A stretch of DNA of 64,000 nucleotides from Magnetovibrio sp. (GTDB lineage Bacteria; Pseudomonadota; Alphaproteobacteria; Rhodospirillales; Casp-alpha2). The position numbers and the translations under genes were made by a program. The DNA lies in the NCBI GenBank assembly GCA_002722175.1, contig PBKU01000022.1, positions 1 through 64,000 of the forward strand, in the 5' to 3' direction. The notes under the pieces are model-generated. The model was not told where the DNA came from and did not search any database. It worked only from the letters and a program-made list of their open reading frames with translations. This document shows positions 57,446 to 64,000 of the stretch, piece after piece; position 1 is the first letter of the stretch, and each line of letters starts with the position of its first letter.

Positions 57446-57491
57446 AGCCAACTTTTACCTGACGATTTTCTCCAGCTACTTTTCTTATAGC

Positions 57492-57521
57492 GGTGTTGCA
57501 CGAAGAGTTTCGTGCAACATC
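57492..57521. terminator. Hairpin between convergent hsp20 and a small minus-strand gene
   Basis: Perfect 11-bp stem TGTTGCACGAA / TTCGTGCAACA with a GAGT loop (57494-57519), extended by one G-T and one G-C pair. It sits between two convergent genes and could stop transcripts from both sides, although neither side has a clear T-tract. Confidence 0.5.
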
Positions 57522-57586
57522 CTAGAAGTATGGTTCAATATTTACTAGTCTTAAATCGATAAGGAAGTTTAGCTTGGAAACACAGA

Positions 57587-57871
57587 CTAAAAAGACATAA
57601 GGACTTCACCTGTTTCTGGTTTTACCGAGCTTCCATCAACAGCTCCTGCTTCAATCATTTTTCCAAAGGCCATTTTGGCAGTATCGGTTGCGGCGTCCAT
57701 TGCTGCCTGGTCTGGGTATTTAGCAACTACGACGCAGTCACCGTTCCCGTATGAAACCATGTCGATAAATTCTGAATCGATATTTTCGAGCATATCGCGC
57801 ATTGATTCCCCTATTTCAGCCGCTTTTTCAACATCCAGTGCTTTAAATCGGGTGATTCGGTATACTGCCAC
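57587..57871 (-). CDS. Small alpha/beta-barrel protein, possible ABM-like fold
   Basis: 94 residues from a GTG at 57871, which has AAAGGAG six bases upstream; the frame is open much further (to 58057) but that part lacks a good start and looks non-coding. The sequence VAVYRITRFKALDVEKA, then VSYGNGDCVVVAKYPDQ and a helix, fits the dimeric alpha/beta-barrel of antibiotic-biosynthesis-monooxygenase-like proteins. No catalytic role can be assigned. Confidence 0.6.
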   Translation of the reverse strand: MAVYRITRFKALDVEKAAEIGESMRDMLENIDSEFIDMVSYGNGDCVVVAKYPDQAAMDAATDTAKMAFGKMIEAGAVDGSSVKPETGEVLMSF

Positions 57872-58092
57872 TTTTTTCTCCTTTAGCTTATCTCTTAAAT
57901 AGAATTTAAATGTCTCTCTACCATAATAGCGGGTTGTTGGTGTCAATGAAACTTTTCTATTTCTCAGGTTTCCTAATGATAGTCGAAAAAACAGGTCCAG
58001 AAGCTTCCACCAGTCAGTATTGCTTTGATTAGCGGACCTCGATACGGAAATAGACAATTACTGGTAGGTAGCCAACTCGAACTTTATGCGAT

Positions 58093-59088
58093 ATGTCTTT
58101 GTTTCTGAATATTCGCCTATACGAGAGACATAAACTGCAGAAAATTTATTCCGGCCATATGATCTTCAAGTTTGCTAACCAGCTTTATAATAATGCAGCA
58201 GTTCTTCTATGCCTTGCGACATTGGGGTTTGCCGGCAATACAATTGCAGGGAAATTAGCAGTTGGTGAGGTATCTCCGATGATGATCGTATTCCTAAGGT
58301 GGGCTATTGTTACATTATTATTACTTTCATTCCATTGGAAGAAGCTGCTCCGTGAAATCATGAAGATAAAAAAACGTCTTATTTGGATCTTATTGATGGG
58401 GGGAGTCGGTCTGACCGGGTTTAACTCACTTTTCTATGTAGCAGCCCAATATACTTCATCCATAAACATTGGGATTATTCAATGTACGATGCCCGGATTT
58501 GTTGTTCTCGGGACGATTATTTTCCATAAGAGGGTTGTTTCAACAATTCAAGTCCTTGGGCTTTTTGTGACCATGCTGGCTGTAATCATAATAGTTGGTG
58601 AGGGAGAACTTGATACCATTTTATCCTTAACTGGAAATATCGGTGATCTGATCATGCTAGCGGGTTGCCTGTTCTACGCCGGATATAATATAGGTCTAGG
58701 AAATAGGCCTGCTTTAGACCCGCTGACTATGATGGCGTTTTTCTCATTTGCTGCCTTGATAACATCGGTCCCCATCCTGTTTATCGAGTTCTTGGTAGGT
58801 TCTTCTCAGTGGCCTACCGCTAATGGTTGGGGCATTGTTATTTATGTGGCTCTGATACCGGCATTCTTATCCCAAGTTTTTTTTATGCGTGGGGTAGATC
58901 TGATCGGCCCGGGTGAAGCAGGCTTGTATCATAATCTAGTTCCAATTTTCACGGCAGTCCTCGGTATAAGTATTCTGGGTGAGGTATTACATGTATTTCA
59001 CGTAGTATCTTTATTTCTCGTATTTGGAGGAATTTATGCCTTTAAGTCGGCAAAAAAATATAAGCGAGGTAAAATAATGGATACATGA
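58093..59088 (+). CDS. DMT-family (EamA) transporter
   Basis: 331 residues, ten predicted membrane helices in two EamA repeats. GFAGNTIAGKLAVGEVSPMM begins the first repeat, and DLIMLAGCLFYAGYNI begins the second, with a final GEVLHVFHVVSLFLVFGGI. Members export amino acids and other metabolites. An ATG at 58159 (MIFKFANQ) is a plausible shorter start, because the first 22 residues are hydrophilic and unlike the family. Transcribed alone. Confidence 0.88.
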   Translation: MSLFLNIRLYERHKLQKIYSGHMIFKFANQLYNNAAVLLCLATLGFAGNTIAGKLAVGEVSPMMIVFLRWAIVTLLLLSFHWKKLLREIMKIKKRLIWILLMGGVGLTGFNSLFYVAAQYTSSINIGIIQCTMPGFVVLGTIIFHKRVVSTIQVLGLFVTMLAVIIIVGEGELDTILSLTGNIGDLIMLAGCLFYAGYNIGLGNRPALDPLTMMAFFSFAALITSVPILFIEFLVGSSQWPTANGWGIVIYVALIPAFLSQVFFMRGVDLIGPGEAGLYHNLVPIFTAVLGISILGEVLHVFHVVSLFLVFGGIYAFKSAKKYKRGKIMDT

Positions 59089-59235
59089 CCTTCGTTTTTG
59101 GAAGATTGGAAAAATCGTTATAACTATCGGCCAATTTTCTAAAGTGTCTGAATATCGGAGATTAACAATTTCGCAATAATAATCTGCTAATCTGAAAGGA
59201 ATTCTAGATTCTGGTACATAAACCGAGGATCCCTA

Positions 59236-59415
59236 ATGCCTTCAACAAATTGCCCCCACTGTAATTCGACAGGTACTGTCATCGAAAATAATCGAATACT
59301 CCCTTGTTCAGAATGCCATACGGGCTGGCAGAAGTTGTGCTTTGGCCTCCAGTATAAGTCAAAGTCTGATGACCCTTTTGATGAATTTGATATTAAGAAG
59401 CCGGTGACCCATTAG
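59236..59415 (+). CDS. Zinc-ribbon microprotein 1
   Basis: 59 residues with C-x2-C (NCPHCN) and C-x2-C (LPCSECH) 15 residues apart, a DnaJ-type zinc finger half, then a cysteine in KLCFGLQY and an acidic tail (DDPFDEFD). Its stop overlaps the GTG start of a second similar protein (TAGTG). The pair probably arose by tandem duplication. Too short for most gene callers; supported by matching cysteine spacing in its neighbour. Confidence 0.65.
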   Translation: MPSTNCPHCNSTGTVIENNRILPCSECHTGWQKLCFGLQYKSKSDDPFDEFDIKKPVTH

Positions 59416-59606
59416 TGCGGTGCTCAACTTGTAATACCAAGGGAATAATTGTCAAAGGGCACACAATACAACCTTGCCCCGATTGTCACGGGGGACAACA
59501 ACATTGTTGTGATGGCGAAGATACACTTTTCCCAGCTTATGGAAACTGCAGAAATACCAAAGATCAAGGATTTGCTCATAGTGAATCATTAGAGCCTTTT
59601 CCTTAA
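59415..59606 (+). CDS. Zinc-ribbon microprotein 2
   Basis: 63 residues starting at a GTG that shares one base with the preceding stop. CSTCNTKG and PCPDCHGG give the same two C-x2-C pairs as the upstream protein, followed by a CC pair in QQHCCDGE. Aligning the two shows the same CxxC-x14-CxxC frame. The family of short alphaproteobacterial proteins with GGxxHCC-type ends is familiar to me but has no assigned function. Confidence 0.65.
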   Translation: MRCSTCNTKGIIVKGHTIQPCPDCHGGQQHCCDGEDTLFPAYGNCRNTKDQGFAHSESLEPFP

Positions 59607-59611
59607 CTAAT

Positions 59612-60433
59612 TCATAAGCCTAGGAGTTCGCGTGCTTCCTGTGGTGTCGCGGGATGACGATCAAAATTTCCGGCAATATCGACTATCTTTTTAACCAGCT
59701 CTGCATTGCTTACTGCAAGACGCTCTTTGTCAAATTTTACATTGTCTTCCATGCCAGTACGGCAGTGACCGCCTCGTTCAAGCGACCATTTATTAACTTG
59801 GAATTGATGTCGAGCTATTCCGGCAGCAGTCCAGGTTGCTCCTGGTAAAATTTCTTTGAGTTCAGAAATTAAAAAATCTAGAAGAGATTCTTTTGCAGGT
59901 AGAGCATTTGGTATACCCATTACAAATTGGACATGTACTGGTGCCTTCAAAAGTTCGTGTTTGACGAGGTTTGCCGCGTTGTAAAGCATAGCTACGTCAA
60001 AAACCTCAATTTCCGGTTTGATTTTTTTTTTCAACATTTGAGTTGCGAGTGATTCGACAAAGTCAGGGGGGTTTTCGTAGATGCCATTTGGAAAATTTAC
60101 AGAGCCGGTCGCGAGTGATGCCATGTCGGGTCCATAATGAAGCATCGCTCCACGCTTATTCTGGTCTCGCCCGCGTCCCCCCGTTGAAAACTGTACGATC
60201 ATACCAGGGCAGTACTTTTTGACACCTTCTTGTACAGCAGCAAACTTTTCGGGGTCGGAACTTGGGGACTCGTCTTTTTCACGAACATGAATATGGACGA
60301 GAGAGGCTCCTGCTTCATATGCCTCTTGAGTTGATTCAATTTGCTCTTCTGGAGTTACCGGTACAGCGGGGTTATCCTTCTTTTTTGGAAGCGCTCCAGT
60401 AATAGCAACTGTTATAATACAAGGTTTTGACAT
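59612..60433 (-). CDS. BKACE family beta-keto acid cleavage enzyme (DUF849)
   Basis: 273 residues. BKACE enzymes condense a beta-keto acid with acetyl-CoA to give acetoacetate and a new CoA ester; the type member cleaves 3-keto-5-aminohexanoate in lysine fermentation. Zinc ligands are visible in LVHIHVRE (HxH) and the C-terminal ERGGHCRTGMEDN carries the catalytic region. The gene follows a carboxyltransferase subunit gene by 14 bp, so the beta-keto acid may come from or feed the carboxylase. The specific substrate is unknown. Confidence 0.88.
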   Translation of the reverse strand: MSKPCIITVAITGALPKKKDNPAVPVTPEEQIESTQEAYEAGASLVHIHVREKDESPSSDPEKFAAVQEGVKKYCPGMIVQFSTGGRGRDQNKRGAMLHYGPDMASLATGSVNFPNGIYENPPDFVESLATQMLKKKIKPEIEVFDVAMLYNAANLVKHELLKAPVHVQFVMGIPNALPAKESLLDFLISELKEILPGATWTAAGIARHQFQVNKWSLERGGHCRTGMEDNVKFDKERLAVSNAELVKKIVDIAGNFDRHPATPQEARELLGL

Positions 60434-60447
60434 AGTAGTTTTCCGGT

Positions 60448-61899
60448 CTAGTTATCGTTTTTAATGAAGTGAAAAGTTTTCACAGTTGGTCGTCTCGATA
60501 GTTCTTTTACGAGGGTCAAAAGTGGGGTTTCCATAATGGGATATTCGGTATCTATTGGGCCTGCCTTTTTTAATTCATTAAACAGTTGGTGATCGTAAAA
60601 TGCTGCTAAAAGCAGGTCGTCATCTGAATTAAAGGGGCCTCTTTTTGACTTCAGTTCATTTAGTGCAGGTGGAACAAGCGCCCCAGGTCGTTTAGTGAGG
60701 GGTTTTTTTCCTCTAGATATTTTGTCATAGAGATTAGGGTCGATTTTTCCGGCAATCTCTCCGTATCCACCTCGCACATACCTTCGGATTTCGTCGGGGA
60801 CCGTATCATAACGCTCCCGACCTTGATCTATAGCCATTACATTAAGGACGGACTGCGTTATGATAAATTGGGCAAACGGGCTTACCACAATTGGATAACC
60901 AAGATCTGCCCGGACTTTCCCAGCTTCATGAAGAATATCGTCCATCCTACCTTGAAGGCCGACTGTCTCAAGCTGATAGTGCAGGTTTGAGATCATACCG
61001 CCAGGAACTTGATGATGAAAATGAAACTCATCGTATTCTACTGGAGCTCCGGTTGGTTTGTCTTCGCTTTCTGCAATATAGCTTAGCCGTTCAGCTACCT
61101 GGTAAATCGGGGATAAATCAAAATCAACAGTGTAACCGCGCCTTCGACAGTTTTTTACAAATGATTCTGTTGCCGGATGGGATGCAGAATTAGAAAGTGT
61201 TGATGTTGCGGTGTGTACGACTTCTACGCCATGTTGAATTGACTGTAATGCAACATAGGGTGCTAAGCCGGATAAACAATGTGAGTGGAGCTGCAACGGC
61301 AGATCACCAATAACAGATTTAATTGTCGGGACTAGAGTTGCTATCCGTTCGGGTACAATCAACCCGCTGGGGTCTTTAATAAATAGCGCATCGATACCCA
61401 TACCCATTAATTCTTTTGCTTTTGCTGCGTAATAAGAATCAGTATGAACAGGGCTATCAGTGAAGACGATTCCAGGAACAACATAAATTCCATGCTTTTT
61501 TGCAGCTTTAATTGGAATTTTCAGGTTGCGGGTATCATTCAGCGCATCATATACCGTATGATAGAGCATTCCATTCGCAGCAAACCTTTCGGCAGCTAAC
61601 TCGACAATGTCATCGGAAAAAAATTCAAAGGTAAAAAGGCTCTGACCACGGGTATGAATGATAAGGGGTGTCTTTTGAACCCAACTGTTCAGAATACGCA
61701 TCCTTTCCCATGGATCTTCCTTAAGGTACCGAACACACACGTCAAATACCGCACCACCAACAAGGTCAATAGCTTCAAAGCCAGCCTCATCCAGCCTAGG
61801 TGCAATTTCTTTCATCATTGCAGTTGTCATTCGCGTTGCCCAGAGACACTGGTGTGCATCACGAATTGTGACATCAATTAACCGGACATTATGGCTCAT
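60448..61899 (-). CDS. Biotin-dependent carboxyltransferase subunit (pyruvate carboxylase/oxaloacetate decarboxylase type)
   Basis: 483 residues from the ATG at 61899, which has GGAG eight bases upstream and overlaps the biotin carboxylase gene by 11 bp. HMGL-like TIM barrel: TIRDAHQCLWATRM carries the metal Asp, FIKDPSG the carboxylated lysine, and LHSHCLSGLAP the two metal histidines. In pyruvate carboxylase and oxaloacetate decarboxylase the last motif is HTHDTSG; the aspartate is replaced by cysteine here, suggesting an altered acceptor. Middle gene of a BC-CT-BKACE operon. Confidence 0.85.
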   Translation of the reverse strand: MSHNVRLIDVTIRDAHQCLWATRMTTAMMKEIAPRLDEAGFEAIDLVGGAVFDVCVRYLKEDPWERMRILNSWVQKTPLIIHTRGQSLFTFEFFSDDIVELAAERFAANGMLYHTVYDALNDTRNLKIPIKAAKKHGIYVVPGIVFTDSPVHTDSYYAAKAKELMGMGIDALFIKDPSGLIVPERIATLVPTIKSVIGDLPLQLHSHCLSGLAPYVALQSIQHGVEVVHTATSTLSNSASHPATESFVKNCRRRGYTVDFDLSPIYQVAERLSYIAESEDKPTGAPVEYDEFHFHHQVPGGMISNLHYQLETVGLQGRMDDILHEAGKVRADLGYPIVVSPFAQFIITQSVLNVMAIDQGRERYDTVPDEIRRYVRGGYGEIAGKIDPNLYDKISRGKKPLTKRPGALVPPALNELKSKRGPFNSDDDLLLAAFYDHQLFNELKKAGPIDTEYPIMETPLLTLVKELSRRPTVKTFHFIKNDN

Positions 61900-63271
61900 T
61901 GGCAGGTGCTCCATTCTCATTAAGTGACAACTCAGATTCGATCCATCTAGTATAGATTCGATTTTTGATAAAAGCATCATGCTGGAGCAACATTTTGTGA
62001 AATCCAATAGTTGTCTTTACACCTGTGCAATGAAAGCGCGAAAATGCGGTCCTGGCTTGATCAATGACGTCTTTACGTGTCTTCGCATAAATGATTAGTT
62101 TTGCAATCATGGAGTCATAATATGGAGAAACAACAGCGTTTTCATGAATAGCGGTATCAATTCGAACCCCTTTTCCTTTAGGAGGATGCCAGGATCTAAC
62201 AACCCCTGGTGAGGGAGCAAAGTTGTTTTGCCAGTCCTCTGCATTGATTCGAAATTCAATTGCATGTCCAGACCAGGTAAGGAATTTTTTGAAGGGCGAC
62301 AGGTCAGCTTTAGCAGCAATTCGAAACTGTGCTTCTACAAGATCGATATTATGGCAAAATTCCGTTACTGGGTGCTCAACCTGGATGCGTGTATTCATCT
62401 CGATAAAAAAGAAAGAATTTGTTCTGCTATCAAGGATAAATTCAATGGTGCCGGCCCCTTCGTATTTTATTCCTTTAGCTAAAGCCATTGCGGCATCGAG
62501 TAGCTTGCTGCGCATTTTGTTATCTACGAGTGGAGACGGAGATTCTTCTATTAACTTCTGGTGCCGCCGTTGTACACTACAATCACGTTCCGCAAATGCA
62601 ATAGCGTTGCCTTTTCCGTCACCAAGTATTTGTACTTCAACGTGGCGGACATTCTGAAAGAACTTTTCAATATAAAGTGCACCATCTCCAAAAGATGAGT
62701 AGGCTTCGCGCGAGGCTTCCTGGAATGCGTCTTTAAAAGTATTCTCATCACTGACAACACGCATTCCCTTTCCACCCCCACCTGCCCGTGCCTTTAGAAG
62801 TAACGGAAATCCGATCGCTTTGCTTCTCTTAAGCGCTTTGGCGTGGTCGAGATACACCTTCTCGGACCCAGGGACTACCGGAACGTTATGTTGATGCGCT
62901 TTTTCCCGTGCCATTGCCTTGTCGCCCATCATTTTTATTGTTTCGGGGCTGGGTCCAATAAATTTTATTTTGTATTTCTTGCACTTGACTGCAAAACTTG
63001 GGTTTTCCGAAAGAAACCCATACCCTGGGTAAACAGCGTCACAGTTTGTCCGTTGTGCCACATGAATTAATGCGTTTCCTTGAAGGTAACTTTCTGATGC
63101 TGCAGCGGGTCCGATGCAAAATGCCCTGTCCGACAACCATACGTGAGGTGAAGCAGCGTCAGGTTTGGAGTAAACGGCAACTGTTTCAATTCCTAGACGT
63201 TTGCATGTATGAGTTGCCCGGAGAGCAATTTCACCTCGATTAGCAATGAGTACACGCTTTAATTTTTTCAT
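61889..63271 (-). CDS. Biotin carboxylase subunit
   Basis: 460 residues from the ATG at 63271 (MKKLKRVLIANRGEIALR). ATP-grasp enzyme that carboxylates the biotin of a carrier protein with bicarbonate. GGGGKGMRVV (ATP loop), EKFFQNVRHVEVQ, RDCSVQRRHQKLIEE and EMNTRIQVEHPVTE are all intact. It is most like the AccC/PycA type. First gene of the carboxylase-BKACE operon and divergent from the carrier gene, so the three parts share one promoter region of about 180 bp. Confidence 0.94.
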   Translation of the reverse strand: MKKLKRVLIANRGEIALRATHTCKRLGIETVAVYSKPDAASPHVWLSDRAFCIGPAAASESYLQGNALIHVAQRTNCDAVYPGYGFLSENPSFAVKCKKYKIKFIGPSPETIKMMGDKAMAREKAHQHNVPVVPGSEKVYLDHAKALKRSKAIGFPLLLKARAGGGGKGMRVVSDENTFKDAFQEASREAYSSFGDGALYIEKFFQNVRHVEVQILGDGKGNAIAFAERDCSVQRRHQKLIEESPSPLVDNKMRSKLLDAAMALAKGIKYEGAGTIEFILDSRTNSFFFIEMNTRIQVEHPVTEFCHNIDLVEAQFRIAAKADLSPFKKFLTWSGHAIEFRINAEDWQNNFAPSPGVVRSWHPPKGKGVRIDTAIHENAVVSPYYDSMIAKLIIYAKTRKDVIDQARTAFSRFHCTGVKTTIGFHKMLLQHDAFIKNRIYTRWIESELSLNENGAPANEP

Positions 63272-63454
63272 GATGACCAATAAATCTTTATAAACTATAA
63301 TTAATCTTAGTCTCCCTACTCTTTATAAATCAAGCCAAGAGAGTTGATTCCATTACAATAATTATGCATAGTTTGACAGGGTTTGTGAATAGTGTGAGTG
63401 CACTGAACTTTCAGCCTGATGTCTAGTCGGCAATCTTTTTTGGAAGATCATGTT

Positions 63455-63940
63455 ATGGGCCTTAGTTTTAAAGATGTTGCTGAAATATTAAAAATCATTG
63501 ATGCATCTGAGTGTGAAGAGGTAGTACTAGAACTCGAGGGTACACGCCTGGTTGTTAGGCGGGGGAGAAATTCAGGCGATATAGAAAAAGCTGTAACCCA
63601 CTCACCGGCAAGCGTAAACCCAGAAAGCTCTACTACATCATCAGCGTCCAACCTTAATTCAAAGGCGGCAGCAGCCGTGTCTGATTCGCCAAAGACGGGT
63701 GGGTCGACTGTCTATGCTCCTATGGTTGGCACATTTTTTCGAAAGCCATCTCCCGAAGCTCCCCCTTTTATTAAAGAAGGTGATTCTGTGAAAATTGGAG
63801 ATCCTCTCTGTTTAATTGAAGTTATGAAGCTATATACAACGATTGAAAGCTCTGTGGAGGGCGTCGTGGAGAAAATTTTGGCCAATGACGGGGATCTTGT
63901 TGAATTTGATCAACCCTTATTCATTATCCGTGACGGATAG
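63455..63940 (+). CDS. Biotin carboxyl carrier protein
   Basis: 161 residues from the ATG at 63455 (MGLSFKDVAEILKI); the frame is open to 63419. An N-terminal AccB-like helical part (1-35) is followed by a Ser/Ala-rich linker (45-80) and the biotinyl domain, with Lys125 in IEVMKLYTTIES as the biotinylation site; valine stands where AccB usually has alanine. Divergent from the biotin carboxylase and carboxyltransferase genes, likely serving that complex rather than fatty-acid synthesis. Confidence 0.9.
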   Translation: MGLSFKDVAEILKIIDASECEEVVLELEGTRLVVRRGRNSGDIEKAVTHSPASVNPESSTTSSASNLNSKAAAAVSDSPKTGGSTVYAPMVGTFFRKPSPEAPPFIKEGDSVKIGDPLCLIEVMKLYTTIESSVEGVVEKILANDGDLVEFDQPLFIIRDG

Positions 63941-63948
63941 CCATGTAG

Positions 63949-64000
63949 ATGCAAATTCATATTGAACCCGTTGGTGGGCTGTCAGGTGATATGTTTATTG
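63949..64000 (+). CDS. Start of a LarC-like (nickel pincer cofactor) gene, cut by the window
   Basis: Only 17 codons are inside the window. They read MQIHIEPVGGLSGDMFI, and the GGLSGDMF motif matches the conserved start (FxGxSGDMF) of LarC/DUF111, the protein that inserts nickel into the pincer cofactor of lactate racemase-type enzymes. It begins 8 bp after the biotin carrier gene and is probably co-transcribed. Confidence 0.6.
   Translation, partial: MQIHIEPVGGLSGDMFI

Noticed and set aside
57872-58057. N-terminal extension of the small ABM-like protein
   Set aside because: The GTG at 57871 has a strong ribosome site and the extension is basic, low-complexity and unlike the fold.

Overview
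The window looks like a chromosomal segment of a free-living, aerobic, Gram-negative bacterium, most likely a marine alphaproteobacterium. The grounds are a complete 14-gene NADH dehydrogenase operon with separate nuoC and nuoD, LIV-type transport with a Tat-exported binding protein, TPR proteins of a kind I associate with marine bacteria, a BKACE enzyme and a low G+C content (low 40s percent by eye). No rRNA, tRNA, CRISPR array, transposase or phage gene was found.

Layout. 1-13364 (minus): nuoA to nuoN, tightly coupled by 1-8 bp overlaps; nuoN stops early at the window edge. 13559-16804 (minus): a TPR protein, then a three-gene cobalt-type nitrile hydratase/thiocyanate hydrolase whose beta subunit is split in two. 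17274-23482 (minus): a fused double ABC exporter, a YbdK-type carboxylate-amine ligase and an enolase-superfamily enzyme. 23659-26936: small genes, including an orphan Rap1a/Tai-like protein, a tiny membrane protein, DUF2784, DUF1989 and an A+T-rich MarC gene. 27030-37707 (minus): a four-domain rhodanese protein, SDR and Ldh-type dehydrogenases, a broken TPR/2-oxoglutarate oxygenase gene, a YdjM-like hydrolase, YaiI, YtoQ, a methyltransferase and an amidase. 38224-46218 (plus): a LysR regulator, a six-gene LIV-type ABC transporter and a nitrilase. 46270-55607: membrane proteins, MAPEG, an SHMT variant paired with a PhyH-type dioxygenase, pirin with glutathionyl-hydroquinone reductase, a folate/biopterin-type transporter and an AEC transporter. 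55860-59606: a Fur-family regulator behind a perfect palindrome, a small heat-shock protein behind a possible RNA thermometer, a DMT transporter and two tandem zinc-ribbon microproteins. 59612-64000: BKACE, a biotin-dependent carboxylase (CT, BC and a divergent BCCP) and the first codons of a LarC-like gene.

How parts fit together. The centre reads as a nitrile/amide-nitrogen scavenging locus: amidase, LysR regulator, amino-acid/amide-type ABC uptake system and nitrilase, with a nitrile hydratase-type enzyme elsewhere in the window. A conserved DNA module with TTGCACA/TGTGCAA half-sites occurs twice, once upstream of the amidase and once upstream of the transporter, in the same orientation relative to each target. 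The half-site spacing differs by 11 bp, about one helical turn. This is the strongest regulatory signal in the window and ties the amidase and transporter/nitrilase into one predicted LysR regulon.
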